Under the pieces are notes generated by a model. It had not been told where the DNA came from and did not search any database. It saw nothing but the letters and a program-made list of their open reading frames with translations. Positions 7,734 to 17,100 of a DNA stretch of 64,000 nucleotides are shown here, one piece after another (within the stretch, counting starts at the first letter, position 1; each line of letters begins with the position of its first letter). This DNA is from Sphingobium lignivorans (GTDB lineage Bacteria > Pseudomonadota > Alphaproteobacteria > Sphingomonadales > Sphingomonadaceae): positions 1,364,001 to 1,428,000 of the forward strand of contig NZ_JACHKA010000001.1 in the NCBI RefSeq assembly GCF_014203955.1, read 5' to 3'. A program made the position numbers and the translations under genes.

Positions 7734-8843
7734 ATGCCCATCGTCCATGGCATCAAGGTCACCGAAATCAACGGAGGCGCGCGTGCCATCGCGGCTGTTT
7801 CCACCGCCATCATCGGTCTTGTCGCGACCGGCACCGATGCCGATCCGCAGGTCTTTCCCATCGATACCCCGGCGCTGGTGACGGACGTGTCCGCTGCCAT
7901 TGCCGATGCAGGGGTGGCAGGCACGCTCGCCAAGGCACTGATCGCCATTGCCGACCAGGCCAGTCCGATCGTGGTGGTTGTGCGCGTCGCGCCCGGTGCT
8001 GACGATGCAGCGACCGACACCAATGTCATCGCCGGCGCGAACCAGCTCCTGCTCGCGGAGAGCACGCTGGGCGTCCGCCCGCGCATCCTGGGCGCGCCCG
8101 GTCTCGATTCGCAGGCGGTGGTCGCTGCCATGGTCCCGATCGCGCAGAAGCTGCGCGGGTTCCTCTATGCGACGGCGGAAGGCGAAACATCGGCCGAGGT
8201 CATCACCTATCGTGAGAATTTCGCGGCACGCGAGCTGATGCTCATCTGGCCGGAGTTTACCGATTTCAGCGGCAGCGCGGTCGCGCGCGCGCTCGGCCTG
8301 CGGGCGAAGATCGACGCCGAAACGGGCTGGCACAAGACGCTCAGCAATGTCGGCATCAATGGCGTCACCGGCATCGCCACGCCGGTCGATTTCGATCTGC
8401 TCGGCGGCGCGTCGACGGCCGGCCTGCTCAACGATGCGGACGTGACGACGCTCATTCGGGCTGGGGGCTATCGTTTCTGGGGCAACCGGACCTGTTCCGA
8501 TGAGCCGCTTTTCGCCTTCGAGAGCGTCGTGCGCACCGCCCAGGTGCTGCAGGACGAGATCGCCAATGGCCTGCTCTGGGCCATCGACAAGCCGATCACC
8601 GGCGGCCTGGTCAAGGACATCGTGGAGACGGTCAACGCGCGCTTCCGGCAGCTGCAGGCGCAGGGACGTATCATCGGCGCGCGCTGCTGGTTCGACGCGA
8701 ATGCGAACCCGGCCAGCGCGCTCGCCGCCGGCAGCATCACGATCGACTATGAATATACGGCCTGCGCGCCGGCCGAAGCCATCATGCTCAACCAGCGCAT
8801 CACCGACAAATTCTACGCGTCGATCGCCGACCAGCTCGGCTGA
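7734..8843 (+). CDS. FI: Contractile tail sheath protein FI
   Basis: 369 residues, slightly shorter than P2 gpFI (396). N-terminal MPIVHGIKVTEINGGARAI followed by STAIIGLVATG is typical of P2-type sheath proteins. Conserved features include GAPGLDSQAVVAAM, a C-terminal GYRFWGNRTCS and FFGNR-like assembly segment, and KPITGGLVKDIVETVN. It polymerises around the tail tube and contracts on infection. AGGAAAGGACGC precedes the ATG. The tube gene follows 32 bases downstream, as in P2. Confidence 0.96.
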   Translation: MPIVHGIKVTEINGGARAIAAVSTAIIGLVATGTDADPQVFPIDTPALVTDVSAAIADAGVAGTLAKALIAIADQASPIVVVVRVAPGADDAATDTNVIAGANQLLLAESTLGVRPRILGAPGLDSQAVVAAMVPIAQKLRGFLYATAEGETSAEVITYRENFAARELMLIWPEFTDFSGSAVARALGLRAKIDAETGWHKTLSNVGINGVTGIATPVDFDLLGGASTAGLLNDADVTTLIRAGGYRFWGNRTCSDEPLFAFESVVRTAQVLQDEIANGLLWAIDKPITGGLVKDIVETVNARFRQLQAQGRIIGARCWFDANANPASALAAGSITIDYEYTACAPAEAIMLNQRITDKFYASIADQLG

Positions 8844-8875
8844 TTCCGCCTGCCCCTCAACGAAAGGACTGATCC

Positions 8876-9385
8876 ATGGGCCTGCCCCCGATCCTCAAGA
8901 ACATGAACGGCTTCCTCGACGGCGTGAGCCTGGCCGGTGCCATCGCGGAAGTCACGATTCCCACGCTCGCGCGAACCTTCGAGGATTATCGCGGCGGCGG
9001 CATGGACGGCAATATCGGCATCGATATGGGCCAGGAGAATATCGAGTTCGAATGGAAGCTCGGCGGCCACATCACGGCCGGCTATGGCAGTTATGCCGCG
9101 CAGACGCACGATGCGACGATGATCCGCTGGGTCGGCGCCTATCAGGATGATGGCACCGGCCTGCTCAAGGTGGTCGAGATCGTGGTGCGCGGCCGTCATC
9201 AGGAAATCGCGCCGGGCACCGGCAAGGCCGGGGAAAAGAGCGAAGAGACGTTCAAGACCCGCGCGAGCTTCTACCAGATGAGCGTCGACGGGGCCGAGAT
9301 CATCTACATCGACATCCCCAACATGGTCTGCCGCGTGAACGGCAATGATCGCATGGCCGAGATGCGCGCCGCGCTCGGCATCTGA
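8876..9385 (+). CDS. FII: Tail tube protein FII
   Basis: 169 residues (P2 gpFII is 172). It starts MGLPPILKNMNGFLDGVSLAG, the classic FII N-terminus, and contains EFEWKLGGHITAGYGSYAAQ and a C-terminal IIYIDIPNMVCRVNGNDRMAEMR. It forms the inner tube through which DNA passes. A GAAAGGACTGATCC ribosome-binding region precedes the ATG. It matters for the nearby SIR2 gene: known DSR2 sirtuins are triggered by siphophage tail tube proteins, so this prophage's own tube would have to avoid self-activation. Confidence 0.96.
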   Translation: MGLPPILKNMNGFLDGVSLAGAIAEVTIPTLARTFEDYRGGGMDGNIGIDMGQENIEFEWKLGGHITAGYGSYAAQTHDATMIRWVGAYQDDGTGLLKVVEIVVRGRHQEIAPGTGKAGEKSEETFKTRASFYQMSVDGAEIIYIDIPNMVCRVNGNDRMAEMRAALGI

Positions 9386-9400
9386 CCTTCTCACCAGCTT

Positions 9401-9435
9401 CGCCCCGGCGTGCATGATGCGGACGCGCCGGGGCG
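9401..9435. repeat. GC-rich hairpin between FII and E
   Basis: A perfect 10-bp inverted repeat, CGCCCCGGCG (9401-9410) and CGCCGGGGCG (9426-9435), with a 15-base loop, fills the 83-base gap between FII and E. No T-run follows, so it is not a canonical terminator. It could attenuate transcription or protect the 3' end of the sheath-tube message, which needs much higher expression than the tape measure. Confidence 0.6.
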
Positions 9436-9468
9436 GGGACATGATCCATCCGCACGAGGACGATCCGC

Positions 9469-9789
9469 ATGGCAGACCAGAGCACCACCCCGATTTTCAA
9501 GGAAGTCCCGCTCGAAACCCCGATCCGGCGCGGCGACACCACGATCAGCACCGTGAAGGTCCGCAAGCCCCGGGCCGGCGAGCTGCGCGGCCTGACCCTG
9601 CAGGCCATCGGCCAGTCGGACGTCAATGCGCTGCTCACGCTCATTCCGCGGATCTCGGATCCTGTGCTGGTCGACCATGAAGTGGCCGCGCTTGAGGTCG
9701 AGGATCTGGCGGCGTTCGGGAGCGCGATCTTCGATTTTTTTCTGACTGCGGGGCAGCGCCAGAAGATCTCGGAACTTCTGGGGAGCTGA
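9469..9789 (+). CDS. E: Tail assembly protein E
   Basis: 106 residues, starting MADQSTTPIFKEVPLETPIRRGD with GAGGACGATCCGC before the ATG. It matches the Phage_TAC (P2 gpE) tail assembly chaperone family, which pairs with the tape measure protein before tube assembly. Codons 90-91 are TTT TTT within a run of seven T, and a -1 slip there enters the frame of the next small gene. Its stop (TGA 9787-9789) overlaps the ATG of that gene. Confidence 0.92.
   Translation: MADQSTTPIFKEVPLETPIRRGDTTISTVKVRKPRAGELRGLTLQAIGQSDVNALLTLIPRISDPVLVDHEVAALEVEDLAAFGSAIFDFFLTAGQRQKISELLGS
9735..9741 (+). promoter_or_regulatory. Programmed -1 frameshift site (T TTT TTT)
   Basis: Seven consecutive T are phased as T TTT TTT relative to the E frame (GAT TTT TTT CTG). 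The -1 frame is open from 9741 through to the E' coding region, with no stop before 9927. P2 uses a similar slippery run (T TTT TTG) in gene E to make the E-E' fusion. The shifted product would contain the first 91 residues of E plus 62 residues in the E' frame. Confidence 0.8.
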
Positions 9790-9929
9790 TGGCGGATATC
9801 GCTGCCATCTTCCACTGGCGCCCGGCGGACATGGTGGACATGCCGATCGAGGACCTCGCCGCCTGGCGCAATGCCGCCGTGCGCGCATGGAACCGGATGA
9901 ACGCTGTGTCGAAGCCGGGAAAGGGTTGA
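9789..9929 (+). CDS. E': Tail assembly protein E' (GpE family), also the C-terminal part of the E-E' fusion
   Basis: 46 residues when read from its own ATG: MADIAAIFHWRPADMVDMPI followed by EDLAAWRNAAVRAWN. This is the GpE signature (DIA-IFHW, D-M, L--W---A). The ATG overlaps the E stop codon (TGATG), but the frame is also entered by a -1 shift at 9735-9741, so E' may be made only as a fusion, as in P2 where E' has no separate start. It is too short to be found by simple length filters. Both products are tail assembly chaperones for the tape measure gene that begins five bases after its stop. Confidence 0.88.
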   Translation: MADIAAIFHWRPADMVDMPIEDLAAWRNAAVRAWNRMNAVSKPGKG

Positions 9930-9933
9930 CCCG

Positions 9934-12531
9934 GTGAGCAGCTTCCTGCGCCTTGTCGTCAGCTTCGCCAGCGTGGACCGGCTGTCCGGGCCGCTCAAGG
10001 GTATTGTCGGCCTGGCGCAGACGGGCAGTGAGCGCCTGGCCGGCATGAAGCGGGAAGCGCGCGACCTCGACCGCGAGCTGCGCGGCGTCCAGACCGAGCT
10101 GGCCGGCACGAGCGGCAATGTTACCGAACTGATGCGGCGCGAGGCGGATCTGCAGGACCGCATCGCGAAGACGAACCGGGAAATGGAAGAGCAGGTCCGC
10201 TTGCTCAAGATCCAGGCGCAGGCGGAGAGGATTCGCGCGCGGGGCGAGGCGCTGAAATCGGCCGGGCAGCAGAACATGATCGCGGGCGCAGCCATCCTCG
10301 CGCCGCTGGTCCTGGCGGGGAAGGGCGCGGCCGATTTTCAGACCGGCATGACGGACATCGCGCTCAAGGCGGAGCTGTCCCGCGATGCGACGGCCGGCAT
10401 GCAGGCCAATATCCTCGCAGCCGCACGCGCCGCCGGGCAATTGCCGGAGAATATGCGCGCCGGCGTAGACGTGCTGGCGGGCTTTGGCATGAGCCCGCAG
10501 GAAGCGACCCGCATGATCGCGCCCATCGGACGGGTCGCCACGGCCTATCGCGCCGAGATCGACGATCTGGCCGCGGCATCCTATGCCAATTTCCTCAGTC
10601 TCAGCGTGCCGATCAACGACACCGCCAAGGCACTCGAGATCATGGCGGCCGCCGGCAATGCCGGTGCCTTCGAGATCCGCGACATGGCGCAATATTTCCC
10701 CGGGCTGACCGCGCAGGCGAAGGCCTTCGGGCAATCCGGCCTTTCGGCCGTGGCGGACATCGCGGCGGCGGCGCAGATCGTGCGGCGCGGCACCGGCGAT
10801 TCCGCCAGCGCGGCCACCAATCTCCAGAACCTGCTGGCGAAGATCAACACCAAGGAAACAATCGACAAGTTCGACAAGTTCGGCGTCGATCTGCCCGCCG
10901 CGCTGAAAAAGGCCTACAAGGAGGGCAAGACACCACTCGAGGCCATTGCCGAGATCTCGCAGAAGGCGCTCGGCGGAGACATGGACCGGATCAGCTTCCT
11001 GTTCGGCGACATGCAGGCGCAGGCCGCCCTGCGCGCGCTCATGCAGAACATGGACGATTATCGCCAGATCCGCAGCGAGGCGATGGCGAGCAAGGGGGCC
11101 GTCGACGCAGCATTCTCCCGGCGCAGCGAGGATGCCGCGGTGCAGGCCCGCGCGCTCGTCGGCAATCTCCAGCGCCTGGCGATCGTCGCCGGGCCGGTCC
11201 TGCTGCCGCCTTTCGTGCGGCTCAGCGAGGCGGCTCTGGCGATCACGGACAGGTTCGCCAACTGGGCGCAGGCAAATCCGCGCCTGGTCAGCGGCCTGCT
11301 CATGCTTGTGGGCGGGTTCGGTCTGCTGCGCATTGGCCTCGGTGCCGCGCAGCTGGCAATCGGGGCGCTCATGGGGCCCATCGCCAGCCTTTGGCGGCTC
11401 TGGGGTGCGTTCCGCGTGGCGCGGGAGGCGGGCAAGTTCGCCGCGATGGCGGGCGCCGCGCGCAGTGCCGGTGCCGGCATCCTCACGGCCGGTCAGTGGG
11501 CGCTTGTCGCCGGGCGCAATTTCGTGGTCGCGGCCGGGCAGTGGACGTTGCTCGCCGGCCGTTTCGTGCTTGGGCAGATATCCGGTGCGGCATCCGCCCT
11601 TGTCACGCTCGGCCGCGCGGCGCTGGCCATGGGGGCGGGCTTTGCGCGCGCCGGACTCCTGATGCTCGCCAATCCGATCGTCCTCATCGTGACGGCGATC
11701 GTTGCGGCAATCGGGCTTGCGGCCTTCCTCATCTATCGCAATTGGGATCGCATCTCGCAGGCCTTTTCGACCGGCATCGCGAGGGTCAAGTCCTGGTTCG
11801 GCGGCTTGCCTGACTGGCTCAGGAATATCGGCTCGATGATGATGGCCGGTCTGCTCGCGGCGCTCAATCCCGTTCTGCTGGCCAATCGCCTTGTCGACAT
11901 CGCGCGGCGCGGGATCACGGCCTTCAAGAACTATTTCGGCATCAAGTCCCCCTCGCGGCTCATGATGGGCATGGGAGGACATATCGCCGGCGGGCTCGCG
12001 CTCGGCATCGTTCAGGGATCGCCGGCGGCGGCGCAGGCCACCCAGGACATGGCCAACCGGGTAGCGGCTGTGCGCTTCGCGCCGCCCGAACCCCCGCCGC
12101 CGGAGCGCGTGGGCGGGGCGAGCATCGGCCGGCCGGCAGCTGTCGATCCGATTTTGCCGTCCAGCCTGGCCAATCGCAGCCAGCAGGCGGCAGTCGACCA
12201 GCTCCTGCCATCCAGCCTCACGCCCCGCGCTGATGCACCGGCGGTTCTGCGACGGCAAGCGCAGGACGGGCCGCAGCCCGCTCCGGTCCTCGAGCGGATC
12301 GAGAGGGAGTTCATCCTTCCGCCGCTCGAACCGTTCGGCACCCCGGCACCACGACCCGGTGGCGCGGGAGAGGCGATCACGATCCGCTTCGGCGATATCC
12401 ATATCACCATCATGCCGCAGCCGGGCCAGTCGGCGGCGGAGATCGCGGCGGAAGTGCGGCGGCAGCTCGAGGCGATGGCATCGGATGCAGCCGCGAGCCG
12501 GCGCTCCAGTTTCGAGGACGAAGACGCATGA
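9934..12531 (+). CDS. T: Tape measure protein T
   Basis: 865 residues from a GTG start at 9934 (P2 gpT is 815). It sets tail length and is injected with DNA. The N-terminal 100 residues are coiled coil (AGMKREARDLDRELRGVQTE, DRIAKTNREMEEQVRLLKIQAQ). A phage-tail tape-measure core domain follows at about 120-330 (AADFQTGMTDIALKA, AAGQLPENM). Hydrophobic segments lie at about 440-480 and 560-605 (MLANPIVLIVTAIVAAIGLA). A conserved FGIKSPSRLMMGMGGHIAGG motif near 670 is typical of tape measure C-termini. The stop overlaps the ATG of gene U. Confidence 0.95.
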   Translation: MSSFLRLVVSFASVDRLSGPLKGIVGLAQTGSERLAGMKREARDLDRELRGVQTELAGTSGNVTELMRREADLQDRIAKTNREMEEQVRLLKIQAQAERIRARGEALKSAGQQNMIAGAAILAPLVLAGKGAADFQTGMTDIALKAELSRDATAGMQANILAAARAAGQLPENMRAGVDVLAGFGMSPQEATRMIAPIGRVATAYRAEIDDLAAASYANFLSLSVPINDTAKALEIMAAAGNAGAFEIRDMAQYFPGLTAQAKAFGQSGLSAVADIAAAAQIVRRGTGDSASAATNLQNLLAKINTKETIDKFDKFGVDLPAALKKAYKEGKTPLEAIAEISQKALGGDMDRISFLFGDMQAQAALRALMQNMDDYRQIRSEAMASKGAVDAAFSRRSEDAAVQARALVGNLQRLAIVAGPVLLPPFVRLSEAALAITDRFANWAQANPRLVSGLLMLVGGFGLLRIGLGAAQLAIGALMGPIASLWRLWGAFRVAREAGKFAAMAGAARSAGAGILTAGQWALVAGRNFVVAAGQWTLLAGRFVLGQISGAASALVTLGRAALAMGAGFARAGLLMLANPIVLIVTAIVAAIGLAAFLIYRNWDRISQAFSTGIARVKSWFGGLPDWLRNIGSMMMAGLLAALNPVLLANRLVDIARRGITAFKNYFGIKSPSRLMMGMGGHIAGGLALGIVQGSPAAAQATQDMANRVAAVRFAPPEPPPPERVGGASIGRPAAVDPILPSSLANRSQQAAVDQLLPSSLTPRADAPAVLRRQAQDGPQPAPVLERIEREFILPPLEPFGTPAPRPGGAGEAITIRFGDIHITIMPQPGQSAAEIAAEVRRQLEAMASDAAASRRSSFEDEDA

Positions 12532-12902
12532 TGATGTCGCTCGACACCTTCATTTTCGAGATCGGCACCTTGCCTTACCAGCAGATGGAGCAGGCGTGGA
12601 AATGGCGCCATGCGCGCAGCGAACGCTTCGGCGCACGGCCAGCGCTCCAGTTTGCGGGGCCGGGCGAGGAAACCATGAAGCTGACCGGCAAGCTCTATCC
12701 GGGCGTCGCGGGCCGCTATTCCAGCCTCGCGCGCCTGCGGGAGATGGCCGATACCGGAGAGAGCTACACGCTGCTCACGGGCAGGAACGATGTGCTGGGG
12801 CAATATGTCATCACGTCGATCGGCCTGACGTCCGAGATCTTCACGGTCGAGGGCGTGGCGCGCAAGGCCGACTTCACGGTGGAGCTTGAGCGGGCGGCAT
12901 GA
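12528..12902 (+). CDS. U: Tail completion protein U
   Basis: 124 residues, starting MMMSLDTFIFEIGTLPYQQM and matching the Phage_P2_GpU family, whose members contain F-IGTLPYQ near the N-terminus and FGARPALQF-GPG. gpU caps or terminates the tail. The first ATG (12528) overlaps the T stop; ATG codons at 12531 and 12534 are possible alternatives. In P2 the small LysM-like gene X lies in this neighbourhood; here D follows U directly with a four-base overlap, so no X gene is present at that place. Confidence 0.93.
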   Translation: MMMSLDTFIFEIGTLPYQQMEQAWKWRHARSERFGARPALQFAGPGEETMKLTGKLYPGVAGRYSSLARLREMADTGESYTLLTGRNDVLGQYVITSIGLTSEIFTVEGVARKADFTVELERAA

Positions 12903-13912
12903 GCGGCTATGTCCATCCCAAGGCGAGCTGGAAAGTCACGCTCGACGGGCGCGATCTGACCACGACCATGGATCCGCTGCTGATCTCGCTCGCCATTAGC
13001 GAGAAGCGCGGCGAGGCGGCCGATCAGCTCGACATCGTGCTGCGCGACCGGGATGGCCAGGTGGAAATCCCCCGGGAGGGCGCGGTGCTGCGGGTGAGCC
13101 TGGGCTGGGAACGCGGCAGCGGCGTTCCGGCGGGGCTGGTGGACAAGGGAACCTATCGGGTGGACGAAGCTGAGTTCGGAGGGCCGCCGGACGTCATCAC
13201 GATCCGCGCGCGCTCGGCCGATTTCACGGATGCCTTTCGCGTCCGCCGCGAGCGCAGTTTCGTGGGCAAGACGCTGGCCGAGATCGTCGGCGCCATCGCG
13301 GCGGACAATGGCCTGAGCGCCAACATCGCACCTGCTCTCGGCACGCGCACGATTCCGGCGCTGGGGAGCGGCGCGAAGAGCGATGCCGCCCTGCTGGCCG
13401 CGCTTGGCAAGCGCTTCGATGCAGTAGCGACGGTGAAGGCCGGCATTCTGATCTTTGCCCCGGTGGGGAGCCGCCGCACCGCGAGCGGGAAGAGCCTGCT
13501 GAGCTTCACCATCGACCGGCGCGATACGACGACGATCCGCTACACCCGCGTCACGCGGAGCAAATATGCGGGCGTCGAGGCGACCTGGCACGACAAGGCG
13601 CAGGCGAAGCGGCAGACCGTGCTGGCCGGCGGGGGCGGTGAGGGGAAGCCGCGGCGCCTGCGCAAGGTGTATGCGAGCGAGGCGGACGCCCGGCAGGCGG
13701 CCGAGGCCGAGAACAGCCGCATAGCGCGCCGCGTGGCCACCGCGAGTCTCACGCTGGCTTATGGCCGCCCGGACATCTTCCCCGAAATCCCCGTGAAGAT
13801 CGCCGGCGCCAAGCCCGAGATCGACGCGCGTGACTGGCTGGTCGAAACCGCGAAGCACCGAATGGACGGGCAGGGCGGCCTCACAACGGAGCTGGAGCTG
13901 GAAGCGACCTAG
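12899..13912 (+). CDS. D: Late control / baseplate hub protein D
   Basis: 337 residues, overlapping U by ATGA. It matches the phage late control gene D (GPD) family: HPKASWKVTLDGRDLT at the N-terminus, a SEKRGEAADQLDIVLRD segment, SADFTDAFRVRRERSF and a C-terminal IARRVATASLTLAYGRPDIFPE. P2 gpD is 387 residues; this one is somewhat short. The protein forms the hub between tail tube and spike. It ends the late operon; a 241-base gap then leads to the accessory SIR2 gene. Confidence 0.93.
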   Translation: MSGYVHPKASWKVTLDGRDLTTTMDPLLISLAISEKRGEAADQLDIVLRDRDGQVEIPREGAVLRVSLGWERGSGVPAGLVDKGTYRVDEAEFGGPPDVITIRARSADFTDAFRVRRERSFVGKTLAEIVGAIAADNGLSANIAPALGTRTIPALGSGAKSDAALLAALGKRFDAVATVKAGILIFAPVGSRRTASGKSLLSFTIDRRDTTTIRYTRVTRSKYAGVEATWHDKAQAKRQTVLAGGGGEGKPRRLRKVYASEADARQAAEAENSRIARRVATASLTLAYGRPDIFPEIPVKIAGAKPEIDARDWLVETAKHRMDGQGGLTTELELEAT

Positions 13913-14153
13913 CGGGGCCGCAGCGCTGAAGGAGGCGTTCCTTTCCCTTAGGTTTTGTGTCGCCTAAAGTACATGGACTATTTCTCAGCTGAACAAGCGT
14001 CCACAGTGGGGGCAAACTATTGCCGACATGCCCCCGCCCAACTGCCGCCACCTTCCCCCGCCTGACTCTTTTTCTTCCTTTCGCTTGATGAGCGCGTGTA
14101 CAGAGGTTTGAGTTGAGGCTTGCTGCGACGCACAGGATGCAAGGAGCGACCAG

Positions 14154-17100
14154 TTGGCGAGATTGGACTTTACGGACGAACCGCACATTGAGCGCATCGC
14201 CGCCGCCTTATGGGGGCGCGAACCGGTCGGCTCGGCGGCGCTGCTGGTGGGAGCGGGCTTCAGTAAAAACGCTCATTCGGTTCGCGGCGCGGCAACCCGT
14301 ATGCCGGACTGGAGGGATATTTACGAGACGATGGTAGACCAGCTCTATCCCGCTTCTTCAGATCTGGAGGGCGGCCGCCGGTCGCCGCATGTCCTGGGCG
14401 GCGATCCGAGAGCCGATCATCTGCGCCAAGCTGGCGCAGTCAGTGCCTATCTGCGCGTCGCGGAAGAGTTCGAGGCCCAATTCGGCCGGGATGCACTTGA
14501 CAAGCTTATACTGCGCCATTTGCCCGATCGCCAGTTCAAACCCGGCCCGCTCCACCACATGCTGGTTGCGCTGCCTTGGGCAGACGTCATGACGACTAAC
14601 TGGGACACGCTACTAGAGCGCGCTGCTGAAACGGCCGAGGAGCGGGTTTATGACGTCCTGCGCACGGTTGAGGAGATCCCCGAAGCTCGCGCGCCCCGCA
14701 TCATCAAATTGCATGGCAGCTTTCCCGCGCACCGCCCTTTTGTCTTCACCGAAGAGGATTTTCGGAAATATCCCCACCGCGCGGGTGCGTTCCTCAATAT
14801 GGCGCAGCAATTGGCAATGGAGAATACGCTCGTCCTTGTCGGCTTCTCCGGCGACGATCCCAACTTCTTGTTCTGGTCAGGCTGGGTCCGCGATCAACTC
14901 GGCTCGAAGGCCCCGCTCATCTATCTAGTTGGCGTGCTCAATTTGACGGCGCCGAAGCGCAAGATGCTTGAGGGACGCCGGGTCCAGCCTATCGATCTCG
15001 CCAAACTTCCCGAGTTTGATCGTTGGCCGTCACCGAAGCGGGTAGAGAATGCCCATATATGGTTCCTTGAAAAGCTGCGTGCCGCTGAGCCATATCCGGT
15101 GCAGCGTTGGCCGCGCCCTCCGGTGAGTCAGGTGCCGCCACTGAAATTGGTAGCGCCGCGGTTCGATCCGCGCGCCCCGCTTCCCGACCCTGAGCCCAGT
15201 TCCATCGGGCGCGGGTCTGCGCTCGAACTCCTTCGAGAGCTAGCTGAGCAATGGCGGCATAATCGGAAGGTTTATCCCGGCTGGGTCGTTCCGCCTTTCG
15301 ACACGAGCGAATTGCTTCGGAGAAATATTCAACGGTTCATCAGCGACATCGTAAGAGGTTTACGCGAGATGGACGAGGATGAGCGGCTGGATGTTCTCTT
15401 CGAACTGAATTGGCAGCATGATATTGCACTAACGCCGCTCATCCTCACGGTCGACGACATCATTGTCGAGCTCCTTGAGGCAATGGCACCCCGTTACGAC
15501 AAGCTACACCAGGATCAGGCGGCTCAGTACCGCGCGCTAGCCCTAGGAGTTCTGCGACACGCCCGCGAGGAAAGCGATACCGCCATGTTCGAGCGTTGGG
15601 CCAAGTGGCTCGATCCGCGGGTCGCCGACGATCCGGAGGCGAGCGCCCGTTTCATCTATGAGCGCTGTCTGAAGTATCGCGCCGATCTCGACATCGACTC
15701 CTTCCAGGCACTGCTCGATGCCTGGACGGTGACCGGAAACATCTATTGGCAGGTTCGCAAGGCAGGTCTCTTGGCGGATCTGGGGCGAGATAAGGAAGCG
15801 TCGGATCTTTCGAGCCAGGCGCTGAACGCCATCCGCGAGCAGACTGCACGCGGCGAGAAGGATCTCGCCTCTTGGTCGGGTGAGACCTTTGCGATGCTAC
15901 TGCGCTCTTCTGCGCTTTATGGCGAGATAGGCAAGTTGAAGGAGAACAAGTCGGTTCGCGATCGGTTCGAGATCCGCCAGGAGCAGTTGCAAGCACGCGG
16001 CTGCCCGGGGAAGCGGGACTTTTTCGATCTTCTGGATCGACTCATCCAGGGACCGCCACCCTTCAAGCGCCAGACCGAACGGACGCCGCTTTTCGATCTA
16101 GGCTCATTCAATCACATGCACCGCCTGAATGGGCTGGATTCCCGCCTTGAGCGCCTGCTGGCCTATCAGGCGCTGCGCTTTCAGGAAGAGAGCGGAATGC
16201 CAGCGCGCATGGGTAATGTCGGCCTTTCGGCCCAGTTGCTGATCGAAGCTGCGCGCTGGCTGATCGACGTTGCTCCGGGACGGGCCTTTAATGCGCTGCT
16301 GCAAGCGGCGCCCAGCGGGACACAGGAGCTCGATGTCATCCTTACGCGCGCGGCCGTTTCGCGGATCGAGACCGTGCAGGCCGATGCGCTGATCGATCGT
16401 GCAATCCGCCTGACCGGCGCCGCACGCAGGCGGGTTGAGGCTGGCATCCCCGACGCAGGCTTCTGGAGGGATAGGATTAAGTCGGTCTTGGAGATCGCTT
16501 CGCGAGTTGTCCTCCGCGCGCCGGCAAGAGCGCCGGAGCTGCTTGATCTCGCTGTAGAACTCAATCGCGAGGAGCAATTTTCGCGGCAGATTCACAAGGT
16601 ATTGAGGAGAGTCAGGGAGCGCGCGCTGGAAGCCGCTTCGCCCGCGGCGCGCGGGCCGATGCTACTGACGCTGTTCGGTCAGCCAATCCCCCTCGAACTA
16701 GGCCCGAACGCCTACAATGGGGAAGACTTGGCAGACAAAGTTTCGTTGGCATTCCGCGCCGACCCCTCGGATAAGGGCTGGCGAGAGATCGTCGAAGCGA
16801 CGATCCAGGCAGTGCGCGACAGTTCAAAGCGTAGGCTTGCCACGTCACGCCTGAATTGGCTGATTAATTCGAGATTGCTGGATGCCGAAGATAAGCGGCG
16901 CTGTGCAGCTGCGTTGTGGGCGCCGGAATTTATCGAAAATGGGCTGCCGGGCGACACCGTCTTCTATCCCGATACCTTTCTGACCCTGCCGAGGCCTGAT
17001 GGAACCGACGTCCAGTCAATCCTCGCCACGGCGCTGCTAACGGGTGAGCCGCTCACAGACGATATCGTCTACGAAGGCGATCTTGCCCAAGCCTATCTGA

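Noticed and set aside
9391..12402. Leftward open frame of about 1,000 codons opposite the tape measure gene
   Set aside because: It is antisense to T in high-GC DNA, Arg/Asp/Gly-rich without domain motifs, has no ribosome-binding site, and gene T is certain.
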